Source: an uncultured Verrucomicrobiota bacterium (GTDB lineage Bacteria > Verrucomicrobiota > Verrucomicrobiia > Limisphaerales > CAIYYI01). From it: DNA of 34,385 nucleotides. The stretch spans positions 1 to 34,385 of the forward strand of contig CAIYYI010000168.1 of assembly GCA_903930345.1 (NCBI GenBank), in the 5' to 3' direction. Shown here in pieces: positions 8,626 through 16,200 of this stretch (positions within the stretch are counted from its first letter, which is position 1; each line of letters opens with the position of its first letter). The position numbers were made by a program, and so were the translations under genes. The notes below the pieces were generated by a model, which was given only the letters and a program-made list of their open reading frames with translations, searched no databases and had not been told where the DNA came from.

Positions 8626-9516
8626 TCAGGGGACCAGCACCCGCAAAACCCGGGGACGCACCGTCACGCGGGCAGGCAGGTGTCCCACCAGTTCACCCTC
8701 GGTCTCCACTGGCACCGGGCTGGTGCTGGTGAGTTCAATCTCCCGCGCCTGAAAATGAAAAGCCCCGGCGGCCCCGGCAAATTGTTTGGTGAGAAAAGCC
8801 CGGCCGCAGATCACCAGACGCCACCAGTTCACCCGGGGGAAAACCGTCACATCCAGCAGACCGTCATCCATGGCCGCCTGGGGGAAGAGGATGAAATCAC
8901 CACCGTACCGCCGCCCGTTCCCCACCAGGACCAGCTCCCCCTGATACGAACGGCCATCACCGCGCACGTTGATGATCGGCTGCACCTGCTGCATGGCGCG
9001 GCAGCCGGCCATCACGTACGCCAGGGCGCCCACCCGCTTTTTCCAGCGCCAATCCAACAGCTCAACCGCCCGCGCATCCAGGCCCGCCCCGGCCATTTGC
9101 ACAAAGTGGCGCTGGGCGTTCGCCCCGCCCGGAGGCACACGCGTCAAAACGGGCAAGTCAACCAGCCTTTCCCGACCGGCCGCGATGATGCGCCAGGCGT
9201 GTTCCACGGACCTGGGAACACCCAACTCACGGGCGAAAACATTCACCGTGCCGAGGGGGATCACCCCCAAACGCGCCTGCGCACATCCTCCGGCCTCCAC
9301 CAGGCCATTGAGAACCTCATTGATGGTGCCATCCCCGCCCGCTGCGATGATGGTATCATATTGCGAACGAACGGCTTCAGCGGCTAGTGCCTGGCCGGCA
9401 CCGGGTCCGGTGGTCGGTCTGAGGTCACACTCCTGCGCCAACCGATCCAGGTGGGCGCGGAAAGTCCGGGCTTTGTCACCCTTGGCCGCCGGGTTAAAAA
9501 TGATGCAGGCACGCAT
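8626..9516 (-). CDS. Diacylglycerol kinase-like lipid kinase (DagK/YegS family)
   Basis: A 296-residue protein beginning 'MRACIIFNPAAKG' and carrying the nucleotide-binding signature 'IIAAGGDGTINEVLNGL' (D62 in GGDGT) and 'LGVIPLGTVNVFAREL', the hallmarks of the DAGK catalytic domain. The C-terminal beta-sandwich ('ELVLVGNGRRYGGDFILFPQ', 'AAMDDGLLDVTVFP') is that of YegS/DgkB enzymes. It should phosphorylate a lipid such as diacylglycerol at the inner face of the membrane; the precise lipid cannot be read. ATG 9516 is preferred over an upstream in-frame start because the beta-alpha nucleotide fold starts right there. There is no Shine-Dalgarno. Divergent from the histidine kinase gene, convergent with xylB. 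Confidence 0.87.
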   Translation of the reverse strand: MRACIIFNPAAKGDKARTFRAHLDRLAQECDLRPTTGPGAGQALAAEAVRSQYDTIIAAGGDGTINEVLNGLVEAGGCAQARLGVIPLGTVNVFARELGVPRSVEHAWRIIAAGRERLVDLPVLTRVPPGGANAQRHFVQMAGAGLDARAVELLDWRWKKRVGALAYVMAGCRAMQQVQPIINVRGDGRSYQGELVLVGNGRRYGGDFILFPQAAMDDGLLDVTVFPRVNWWRLVICGRAFLTKQFAGAAGAFHFQAREIELTSTSPVPVETEGELVGHLPARVTVRPRVLRVLVP

Positions 9517-9562
9517 GGAGCACGCCCAAAGTGAAGCTCGGGGCACGGAACGTCAAGGGAAA

Positions 9563-9576
9563 CCCCGCCTGCGGGG
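9563..9576 (-). other. GC-rich hairpin in the leader of the lipid kinase gene
   Basis: Perfect inverted repeat CCCCGC-CT-GCGGGG, 46 bases upstream of the lipid kinase start. On the minus strand only TTT follows, so it is a weak terminator or attenuator candidate at best; function unknown. Confidence 0.35.
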
Positions 9577-9590
9577 ACAGAACAAGAAAC

Positions 9591-9620
9591 TTGGTTCAGG
9601 CAAACATCAAAGTGTACAAT
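9591..9620 (+). promoter_or_regulatory. Sigma70-like promoter candidate for the histidine kinase
   Basis: TTGGTT (9591-9596), an 18-base spacer and TACAAT (9615-9620; 5 of 6 to the consensus -10) face the histidine kinase. Arms of a nested inverted repeat start inside the spacer and right after the -10, so this promoter would lie inside that structure. The -35 box is weak (3 of 6). Prediction by eye. Confidence 0.38.
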
Positions 9621-9656
9621 AAAACAGGTTATTATGAAGCCCTGTTTTTGTTTGCC
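9599..9656. repeat. Nested perfect inverted repeats between the lipid kinase and histidine kinase genes
   Basis: Two 8-bp inverted repeats are nested. GGCAAACA (9599-9606) pairs with TGTTTGCC (9649-9656), and AAAACAGG (9621-9628) pairs with CCTGTTTT (9641-9648). The right arms touch each other; the left arms are 14 bases apart and hold the candidate -10. The inner hairpin has a 12-base loop. Likely an operator or a 5' RNA structure; it could also be an early terminator because the inner right arm ends in five T. Confidence 0.6.
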
Positions 9657-9704
9657 GCAAACCTCAAACAAAAGTAGTCTCCTAATGCCGCGACGCCCGA
9701 TGCC

Positions 9705-11819
9705 TTGCGGAAACATCGTCCAGACGTGCCCAACTCGTCATTCAAGTCCAGCAGAGCGGCAGCCGGGTCCAGCCCGGCCCGCCGACATGCCCACCAGCCG
9801 CTAACGACCGATCACGCCCACAGCCTGCAAATGCTGGCGGCCACAGTGGAGTATTCCGATGACGCCATCTTCGGGGTTTCCTTGGATGGGCGCATCAAGA
9901 GCTGGAATCCGGCCGCCGCGCGGATCTTCGGGTTTTCGGACGTCGAGGCCGTGGGGCATCAGGTGGAACTGCTCTACCCGGGTGACCGGCATGCCCAAGC
10001 GGAGGAACTGATGTGCCACATCCGGGCCGGGGAGCATGTGCTGCACCATGAGACCCGACCCGCGCACAAAAATGGCGCCCCGCTCATCATCTCCATGACC
10101 ATCTCCCCCACCCGGGCACTCTCGGGCGGGCGGATCAGCGGGGCCAGCATCGTGGCGCGGGACATCCAGGATCAGAAGGAGGCAGAGGATCGCCTGCGCA
10201 TCTCCGAAGCCTTCTATCATTCCCTGGTCGAGACCCTGCCGCAAAACATCTTCCGCAAGGATCTGGAGGGCCGGTTCACCTTCGCCAACCGTCGCTTCTG
10301 CCAAACCCTGGACAAACCGTTGGCCGAAATCGTCGGCCACACGGATTTCGATTTCTTTCCCGAGGCGATGGCCGCGAAGTACAAGGAGGATGACCTCCGG
10401 GTGAGCGGGGAAAACCGTGTGTTTGAAACGGTGGAGGAGCATCTGCTGCCCGGCGGCCGCCGGATCTACGTGAACGTCTGCAAGGCCCCCATCCAGGACG
10501 CGGAGGGGCACACCATCGGGGTGCAGGGCATCTTTTGGGACATCACAGACCAAAAGGAAGCCGAACTGGCGCTGCGCCACAGCGAGGAACGCTACCGCAC
10601 GCTGCTGGGCTCGGTGACCGATTACCTGTACACGGTGGAACTGAAGGAGGGCGTGCCGACCGCGACCCGGCACGGGCCGGGCTGCATGAACGTGACCGGC
10701 TACCAGCCGGAGGATTACCAGGCGCTGTCCTACCTGTGGTACCTGATGGTCTATGAGGATGACCGCGCGGCCGTGGTGGCGCAGGCCGCCCGGGTGATTG
10801 AGGGCAAGGCCGAACCGCTGGAGCACCGCATCGTCCACCGGGACGGCAGCATCCGCTGGGTGCGGAACACACAGGTGCCACGCCGGGATGAGACCGGCAA
10901 GGTGGTGGCCTACGACGGACTGGTGACCGACATCACGGAGCGGAAGAATGCGGAGGAAAAACTGCACCAGGCCAACGCGGAGCTGGCGCAGAGCCGCCAG
11001 GTGTTGCTGAACGCGCTGGAGGATCTGAAAAAATCCCATGAGGAAATCAAGGCCGCCCAGCGCCTGCTGATTCACGCGGAGAAAATGGAGAGCGTTGGCC
11101 GCCTGGCGGCCGGGGTGGCCCATGAGGTGAAAAACCCCCTGGCGATCCTGCAATCGGGCATCGATTACCTGAAGCAGTCCCTGCCCCCATCGGACGAGAA
11201 TTCCGCGCTGGTCCTGGGCGACATGGTGGATGCGCTGGCGCGGGCGGACGGGGTGATCCGGGGGCTGCTGGATTTTGCCGCCGCCCAGGAGCTGGGCGTG
11301 CGGGTGGAGAATCTCAACGCCATGGTGGAGCGGCCCATGGCCCTGATGCGGCATGAACTGGCCAAAAACCGGATCCGCCTGGAACGGGAGCTGGCCCCCG
11401 CGACACCGCCGGTGCTGGCGGACCGGCCCAAGCTGGAGCAGGTGTTTGTGAATGTGATCATGAACGCCATCCAGGCCATGCCCCAAGGCGGGGAACTGCG
11501 GGTGCGCACCAGCACCCGGCAGCTTTCCCCCGGCGAGGTCACCATTGAGGCCGGCAACCGCAGCTCCAGCACCCTCCGCGCCGGCGATCACGTGGCCATG
11601 ATCGAGTTTCTGGACACCGGCACGGGCATCCCCCCCGATCAGATCACCAAGGTCTGGGAGCCCTTTTACACCACCAAGCCGACCGGAGTCGGGACGGGGC
11701 TGGGGCTCACGGTCTCAAAAAAGATTATCGACATGCACGGGGGAAGGATGGACATTGAAAACCGGACGGAGGGTGGTGTGCGAGTCGCCATCATGTTCAA
11801 AGCCGCCGATCCCAAGTAA
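9705..11819 (+). CDS. Sensor histidine kinase with three PAS domains
   Basis: Up to 704 residues. PAS 1 (about 44-155, 'FGVSLDGRIKSWNPAAARIFGF'-type start), PAS 2 (168-288, 'IFRKDLEGRFTFANRRF', ending 'GIFWDITDQKEAE') and PAS 3 with PAC (295-415, ending 'GLVTDITERKNAE'). A coiled coil (415-460) and a HisKA domain with the phosphorylated H473 in 'GVAHEVKNPLAIL' follow. The HATPase domain has N583/N587 (NVIMNAIQAMP), D637 in 'DTGTGIP' and 'GTGLGLTVSKKIIDMHGG'. No membrane helix is visible, so the sensor is probably cytoplasmic. The stimulus is unknown. The only in-frame upstream start is a TTG at 9705; the first 42 residues are basic and low in complexity, and ATG 9831 just before PAS 1 is an equally possible start. 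The stop lies one base before the response regulator. Confidence 0.88.
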   Translation: MRKHRPDVPNSSFKSSRAAAGSSPARRHAHQPLTTDHAHSLQMLAATVEYSDDAIFGVSLDGRIKSWNPAAARIFGFSDVEAVGHQVELLYPGDRHAQAEELMCHIRAGEHVLHHETRPAHKNGAPLIISMTISPTRALSGGRISGASIVARDIQDQKEAEDRLRISEAFYHSLVETLPQNIFRKDLEGRFTFANRRFCQTLDKPLAEIVGHTDFDFFPEAMAAKYKEDDLRVSGENRVFETVEEHLLPGGRRIYVNVCKAPIQDAEGHTIGVQGIFWDITDQKEAELALRHSEERYRTLLGSVTDYLYTVELKEGVPTATRHGPGCMNVTGYQPEDYQALSYLWYLMVYEDDRAAVVAQAARVIEGKAEPLEHRIVHRDGSIRWVRNTQVPRRDETGKVVAYDGLVTDITERKNAEEKLHQANAELAQSRQVLLNALEDLKKSHEEIKAAQRLLIHAEKMESVGRLAAGVAHEVKNPLAILQSGIDYLKQSLPPSDENSALVLGDMVDALARADGVIRGLLDFAAAQELGVRVENLNAMVERPMALMRHELAKNRIRLERELAPATPPVLADRPKLEQVFVNVIMNAIQAMPQGGELRVRTSTRQLSPGEVTIEAGNRSSSTLRAGDHVAMIEFLDTGTGIPPDQITKVWEPFYTTKPTGVGTGLGLTVSKKIIDMHGGRMDIENRTEGGVRVAIMFKAADPK

Positions 11820-11820
11820 C

Positions 11821-12237
11821 ATGGAAAAGAAGCGCGTACTGATTATCGACGACGAGGTGACCTTCACCCGGATGCTGCGGATGAACCTGGAGAAGGATGG
11901 CCGCTACGAGGTGCGGGAGGAAAACCGGGGACGCCGGGGCTCATCCGCCGCCCGGGAGTTCAAACCGCACATTATTTTCCTGGATGTGATCATGCCGGAC
12001 GTGAACGGCGGTGAAGTGGCGGCGCTGATCCAGAGCGACCCCAACCTCAAACACATCCCGATCGTCTTTTTGACCGCCACCCTGTCCCCCAAAGAAGCCG
12101 GCAAAGACGGCACCCACCGCGGGGGCTATGCTTTTCTGGCCAAACCGGTGACCTTGAGCCAGTTGATCGAGTATATCGAGAAGCACACGGAAACCGCACT
12201 GCCGCCCGCTGAAGTGCCACCGGTCAAGCCGGTGTGA
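11821..12237 (+). CDS. Single-domain response regulator (receiver protein)
   Basis: A 138-residue CheY-like receiver without an output domain. All key residues are present: the acidic pair D10/D11 (LIIDDE), the phosphoacceptor D55 in 'FLDVIMPD', T85 in 'VFLTA' and K108 in 'LAKPV'. A short proline-rich tail (ALPPAEVPPVKPV) follows the domain. It is presumably phosphorylated by the kinase encoded one base upstream and passes the signal on by protein contact, as in phosphorelays or local regulation, rather than by binding DNA. The ATG at 11821 is used; an in-frame GTG further upstream would lie within the kinase gene. No Shine-Dalgarno, consistent with coupling to translation of the kinase. Confidence 0.9.
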   Translation: MEKKRVLIIDDEVTFTRMLRMNLEKDGRYEVREENRGRRGSSAAREFKPHIIFLDVIMPDVNGGEVAALIQSDPNLKHIPIVFLTATLSPKEAGKDGTHRGGYAFLAKPVTLSQLIEYIEKHTETALPPAEVPPVKPV

Positions 12238-12406
12238 TCCGCACCCGGTCACGCAACGACAGGCCAAACACCGCCGGGGGAATCATGCCCGCAAAGAAAC
12301 CATCAGGGGGAGGAACTTTTTCCGCATCTTTGGGCGGGTTGGCTTGTCTGACAGAGTGGCTGGCATGCGCCCATTAACCAAGCAGCTTGGGGGTGAGGCA
12401 CCCAAA

Positions 12407-12426
12407 GACCACCACCGGTGGTGGTC
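12407..12426. repeat. 20-base perfect palindrome
   Basis: GACCACCACC followed directly by its exact reverse complement. It has no T run on either side. It lies about 100 bases upstream of the rplU promoter candidate and 170 bases after the response regulator, so it could be a dimeric operator or a weak bidirectional terminator. Confidence 0.65.
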
Positions 12427-12524
12427 GGCTGTTGAAAAAATAAACAAAAAGGTTGCTTTACACCTGTGGATTCGCTAAATTGTGCGTTCTACGGTAGTTA
12501 GATTGCGATTTGGAAAATACGGGG

Positions 12525-12553
12525 TTGACACCAAGGAAATCCTCTGGTGATAT
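12525..12553 (+). promoter_or_regulatory. Promoter candidate for rplU-rpmA
   Basis: A perfect -35 box TTGACA (12525-12530), a 17-base spacer and TGATAT (12548-12553, only 3 of 6 to the -10 consensus), 27 bases before the rplU start. An alternative lies upstream: TTGCTT (12453-12458), 17 bases, TAAATT (12476-12481). Choice between the two is open. Confidence 0.4.
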
Positions 12554-12579
12554 CTCCGTCCTTTTATTAGAGAACATTT

Positions 12580-12891
12580 ATGTACGCTGTATTAGAGACC
12601 GGAAGCAAACAGTATCGGGTCACCGCCGGGGACACGGTGGAAGTGGAACGGCTCGAAGTGGAAGCTGGCCAACCCGTGACACTGGACCGGGTATTGCTGG
12701 TGAATAACGATGGCAAGTTGAGCGTGGGCACGCCCACGGTAACGAACGCCAAAGTGGTGGCGGACGTTGTCGCCCACAAACGCGGGGACAAAGTGGTGGC
12801 CTTCAAGATGAAGCGCCGCAAGGGTTACCATAAGACCATCGGGCACCGGCAGGAACTGACCGTGCTCAAGATCAAAGAAATCGTCGCTTAA
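12580..12891 (+). CDS. rplU: 50S ribosomal protein L21
   Basis: 103 residues, the usual length of bacterial L21. '[14 protein letters not shown]' at the N-terminus and '[14 protein letters not shown]' near the C-terminus are the family signatures, the second being the conserved rRNA-binding 'KRRKNYxxxxGHRQ' region. L21 binds 23S rRNA and L20 in the large subunit. It is followed 20 bases later by rpmA, the standard bacterial rplU-rpmA order. No obg gene follows, unlike in many bacteria; the pair ends in a terminator. The start has only a weak purine stretch (AGAGAA) upstream. Confidence 0.97.
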   Translation: MYAVLETGSKQYRVTAGDTVEVERLEVEAGQPVTLDRVLLVNNDGKLSVGTPTVTNAKVVADVVAHKRGDKVVAFKMKRRKGYHKTIGHRQELTVLKIKEIVA

Positions 12892-12911
12892 CATTTTATC
12901 CCCTTACTCAT

Positions 12912-13172
12912 ATGGCACACAAAAAAGGACAAGGCAGCGTACGTAACGGACGTGACAGCAGGAGCAAGCGCCTGGGTGTCAAAGAATTTGGTGGCCACAC
13001 CGTCACCGCCGGCAGCATCATCGTGCGGCAGCGCGGCACCAAATTCGAGGCGGGTCAGAACGTCGGCACCGGCCGTGACTGGACTCTCTTCGCGTTGGTT
13101 GACGGCAAGGTCGCCTTTGACAAGGACGGCAGTCGCGTCAACGTGGTAGCCACAGTTCCGGCCACCAACTGA
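12912..13172 (+). CDS. rpmA: 50S ribosomal protein L27
   Basis: 86 residues starting '[24 protein letters not shown]'-type (shown in part), the L27 N-terminal arm that reaches toward the peptidyl transferase centre. The start is directly at MAHKKG, so there is no Firmicutes-style cleavable leader. '[19 protein letters not shown]' and '[14 protein letters not shown]' are the conserved core. Cotranscribed with rplU. No Shine-Dalgarno precedes the ATG, which is notable for a highly expressed ribosomal protein gene. Confidence 0.97.
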   Translation: MAHKKGQGSVRNGRDSRSKRLGVKEFGGHTVTAGSIIVRQRGTKFEAGQNVGTGRDWTLFALVDGKVAFDKDGSRVNVVATVPATN

Positions 13173-13191
13173 TTCAATATCACCATTTCAC

Positions 13192-13225
13192 AAAAAAGCG
13201 GAACCTGACCGGTTCCGCTTTTTTT
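13192..13225. terminator. Bidirectional terminator between rpmA and the giant gene
   Basis: Stem GCGGAACC / GGTTCCGC with loop TGACC, flanked by six A on the left and seven T on the right, so both strands present a stem followed by a T run. It sits 20 bases after rpmA and about 60 bases after the end of the minus-strand giant gene. Confidence 0.92.
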
Positions 13226-13286
13226 GTTTGATGGCCAGACACAGTCTGGGGGCGTCTTGATGCTGGACTGCCAATCCACCGCTGCC

Positions 13287-16200
13287 TTAGACCGCCACCG
13301 GTTTGGAGCGTCGCGCAAGCGCCACGATTCCCCACAGGGCCAGGAAAGCAAGTCCTGACCACCAGACCCGGGATCCCCAACCGTTGGTGCGGGTGCTGGA
13401 CACATTCAGACGGATGCTCATCGGCTGGTTCAGTTCGGTTTGCAACACCTGGGTGAAGGAGAGCTTGACCCCCCGCGTGGGCAGGTTGACCCGCAACGGC
13501 ACCACCTTGGTCTCGGCCACCTTCTGGGCCTGGGCCATCTTCTCCCACTGCAACCCGGCGATTTCCGCGTCGTAATTCACCGCCGCCGGGACGGCAAAGC
13601 TTTGCTGGGCGGATTCATTCAGCGGCACCGCCCCCCCGTTGATGCGCACAGAATTATCCGCGTACCAGGCGTTCTGGGCACCGATCAGGTTGCTGCTTTG
13701 CACGCGGCGCAGGTCCACCTCGATCTGGCGCAGGTCGTCAGAGTTCTCATCCGCGCGCTGCTGCTTGGCACGGGTGCGGTTATAAACACCGATGGCCTCG
13801 CGCACGTTGCCGCCCTTCAGGTTGCGCTGCACCTCGGTGATCTCCGCCCGCACCTCGGCCTGCTGCCGGCCCAGCTTCCCCTGCTCCTGCGCGCTGTACT
13901 CCGAAAGCGAGAAAACCTGCACCTGGGGGGCGACCGCGATGTCCACCGTGCGGACCATGGTGCCCGCCCGGGGGGTGTACTCGAACTCCGGCGGCAGAAA
14001 CAGGTCCCAGCGGGCATTTTTCAAGGGTGCATCGAAGCCGGGCGAAAACAGGCCGAACTCCCCGGAATCGCGCGGGAACACCTCCCGGCCCACGCTGATG
14101 ATCTCCACTGCGGTGCTGGTGTCGGGAGCGGAGTTTTTCTCCAGCGGCACCAGCAACCGCGCGCCTTTGTGGCCGGGACGCACCGCCTGCCCGGAGACAA
14201 ACACCGACCACACGGTGGCCCCCTGGGGCATTTCCACCTCCAGATGCTGGCGACCCTTGTTGCGCACCGAAAGCACCATCTCGGTCATGCTCTGGCCATC
14301 GTCCGCCACCACCGTGGTGAAGCGGGCGCTGTCGATGAGGGCGGACAGCACTTCGGCCTCCTCAAAACGCCGGGCCGCAACCCCCAGCCGCCAACCAGGG
14401 CGCACGTACCGGTAGGCCAGCACGGCTGTGGAATCAACCCGGCCGGCCCAGTCCGGCAATTCGCCCAAATCAACCCGGGTGAGCAGATCGGACACGGTTG
14501 GCACGGAGACCTGAAGCGGGGCTCGGGCCTGCAGGATCAGGAAACCGGTCTCGCGCTCCACCTTCAGGGCCTGGATGCCGGAGAGATCCGTGGTGTTGGT
14601 CAGGGCGTTGCGCGGCATCTCCCAGGTAACCGTCAAGACGTGGCTGCCCCGGGCAGGGCTCTGCAACTCGACCCGCCAGACCTCGCCTGTCTGATCGCGG
14701 CGGCGCAGGTTGGCGCCGCTGATATCCACGTTGCCCAAGGTGCCGGGAATGCGCAGGGTGAACTCCTTCACGGGTGCATTGGCGATGTCATACCTGACCA
14801 GGGTGCGGCCGCTGACCAGATTTTCCGTCACGTTCACCCGGGTGAGGGTTTCCGCCCGCACCCATGCCTCCACGCTTTCCGTGCCAACCTCCAGTTGCCA
14901 GGCCGGGGCGGCAGTGGCACCGGCGGACACAAACTTGAAGGCCAGGGTGCCACTCGTCTCCTGGGAGAGGCTCACCCCGGCCTGGGCGGGCGGGATTTCC
15001 ATCAGGCCGGTGAAGGTGTCCGTCTTGACCGCCACGCCATACTCAGCCCCCACGGAAACAAAACCCGTGTGCTTGGCCGCCTGCACCGGCGACAACCCGG
15101 CCAGGGAGATCTTCCGGGGCAGGACGCTGTATTCCCGTTCGAGCACCACGGTCACCGGGCAACTGCCCAGGGTGCGCTGCTTCAGGCTGACTTCCAGCCC
15201 GCGTCCACCCGCCTCCGTTTTCTCCGCCCACTGCTGCACGGCGGGGCCAACCACCGAAACCAACCGCCAACCGCTGGGCAACCATGACGACAACCTGAAC
15301 ACCCCGGCCCGCTTGATGGTGTAATCCAACTGCGCGTTCAGCGTGGTGGACCGGGCCCCCACCCGGAAATGGTGCCGGCTGGCCAGTTCCACCTGCGGCT
15401 GCACGGATTCGGCCCGCACGGTCAGATTGAAACTGTGCTGAACATAGCGGAACACCCCCGCCAACCCCTCCTTCCAATCGGGCACCAGGCGCGGAAACTC
15501 CTCCCCCTCCACCCGCTGCAATTCGGCGGCGGGCTCCACGGCCAAAGCCAGTTCCTCGGACGCCCGCAGGGCGATCAGGCCGGTCTCCCGCTTCACGTCC
15601 AGGGGCTGCGGCAAATCAATCCGCGCCGACCACGGGGTCGCATTCATGACCTGCTCAAGTTCAAGCAGGATCTTGAACGTAGTGGGCACGTTGCGGATCA
15701 GCTCCACGTGGAGCACCGGATTGATTTTGCCGGGCTCGGGCCGGATTTCCCAGGAGCGCACCACCTCACCCTCCACGCGCAGCAACCGCTGACCGTCAGG
15801 CAGGGCCACGCGCAACTGGCGGGTCTCCCCCTGCGAGACATGGTAATCCAGGGAGGCACGGGTATTGCAGACCCCGCCGCCAAAGCTGACCAGGGCCGCC
15901 TGCTGGCAGAAGACCGTGGCGGCAATTTCCGCCGCCCGCTTGACACGCGGCGTCCAGAGCAGCTCAAACCGCGCCGTGCCCCCCAGGACAGCCGTCACGC
16001 GGGTCTGCTGGTTCGTGGCCGTGCGGGCGAAGGCCACGGCGCTGGGGAAATCCACTTCCGCCTCCGCTTCGTCCAGGGCCAGATCCACCTCGCTGGCCAG
16101 GGCGGCGGGCAGGGCGAACGCCAGGCGCTGCCGGGTCACATCGCCGCCCACCTTCACCACGAGCCTCAATTTGATGGTGGCATTGGTGGGTTGGGGCACA

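Larger units (their letters stand above)
12238..12579. other. Intergenic region between the response regulator and rplU
   Basis: No convincing gene. It contains a 5-bp hairpin GGGTG-AGG-CACCC (12391-12403), a 20-base perfect palindrome (12407-12426) and an AT-rich stretch leading into two promoter candidates for rplU (12453-12481 and 12525-12553). No T-run terminator for the response regulator is visible; the two consecutive hairpins might serve that role weakly. Confidence 0.5.

Noticed and set aside
9685-9803. A 39-codon plus-strand frame starting at ATG 9685 that overlaps the kinase start
   Set aside because: Arg/Pro-rich without similarity or ribosome binding site; it may be chance, although a leader peptide cannot be excluded.
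12285-12377. A 30-codon frame after the response regulator with GGGGGA upstream
   Set aside because: Too short and without recognisable sequence; the purine stretch alone is not enough.
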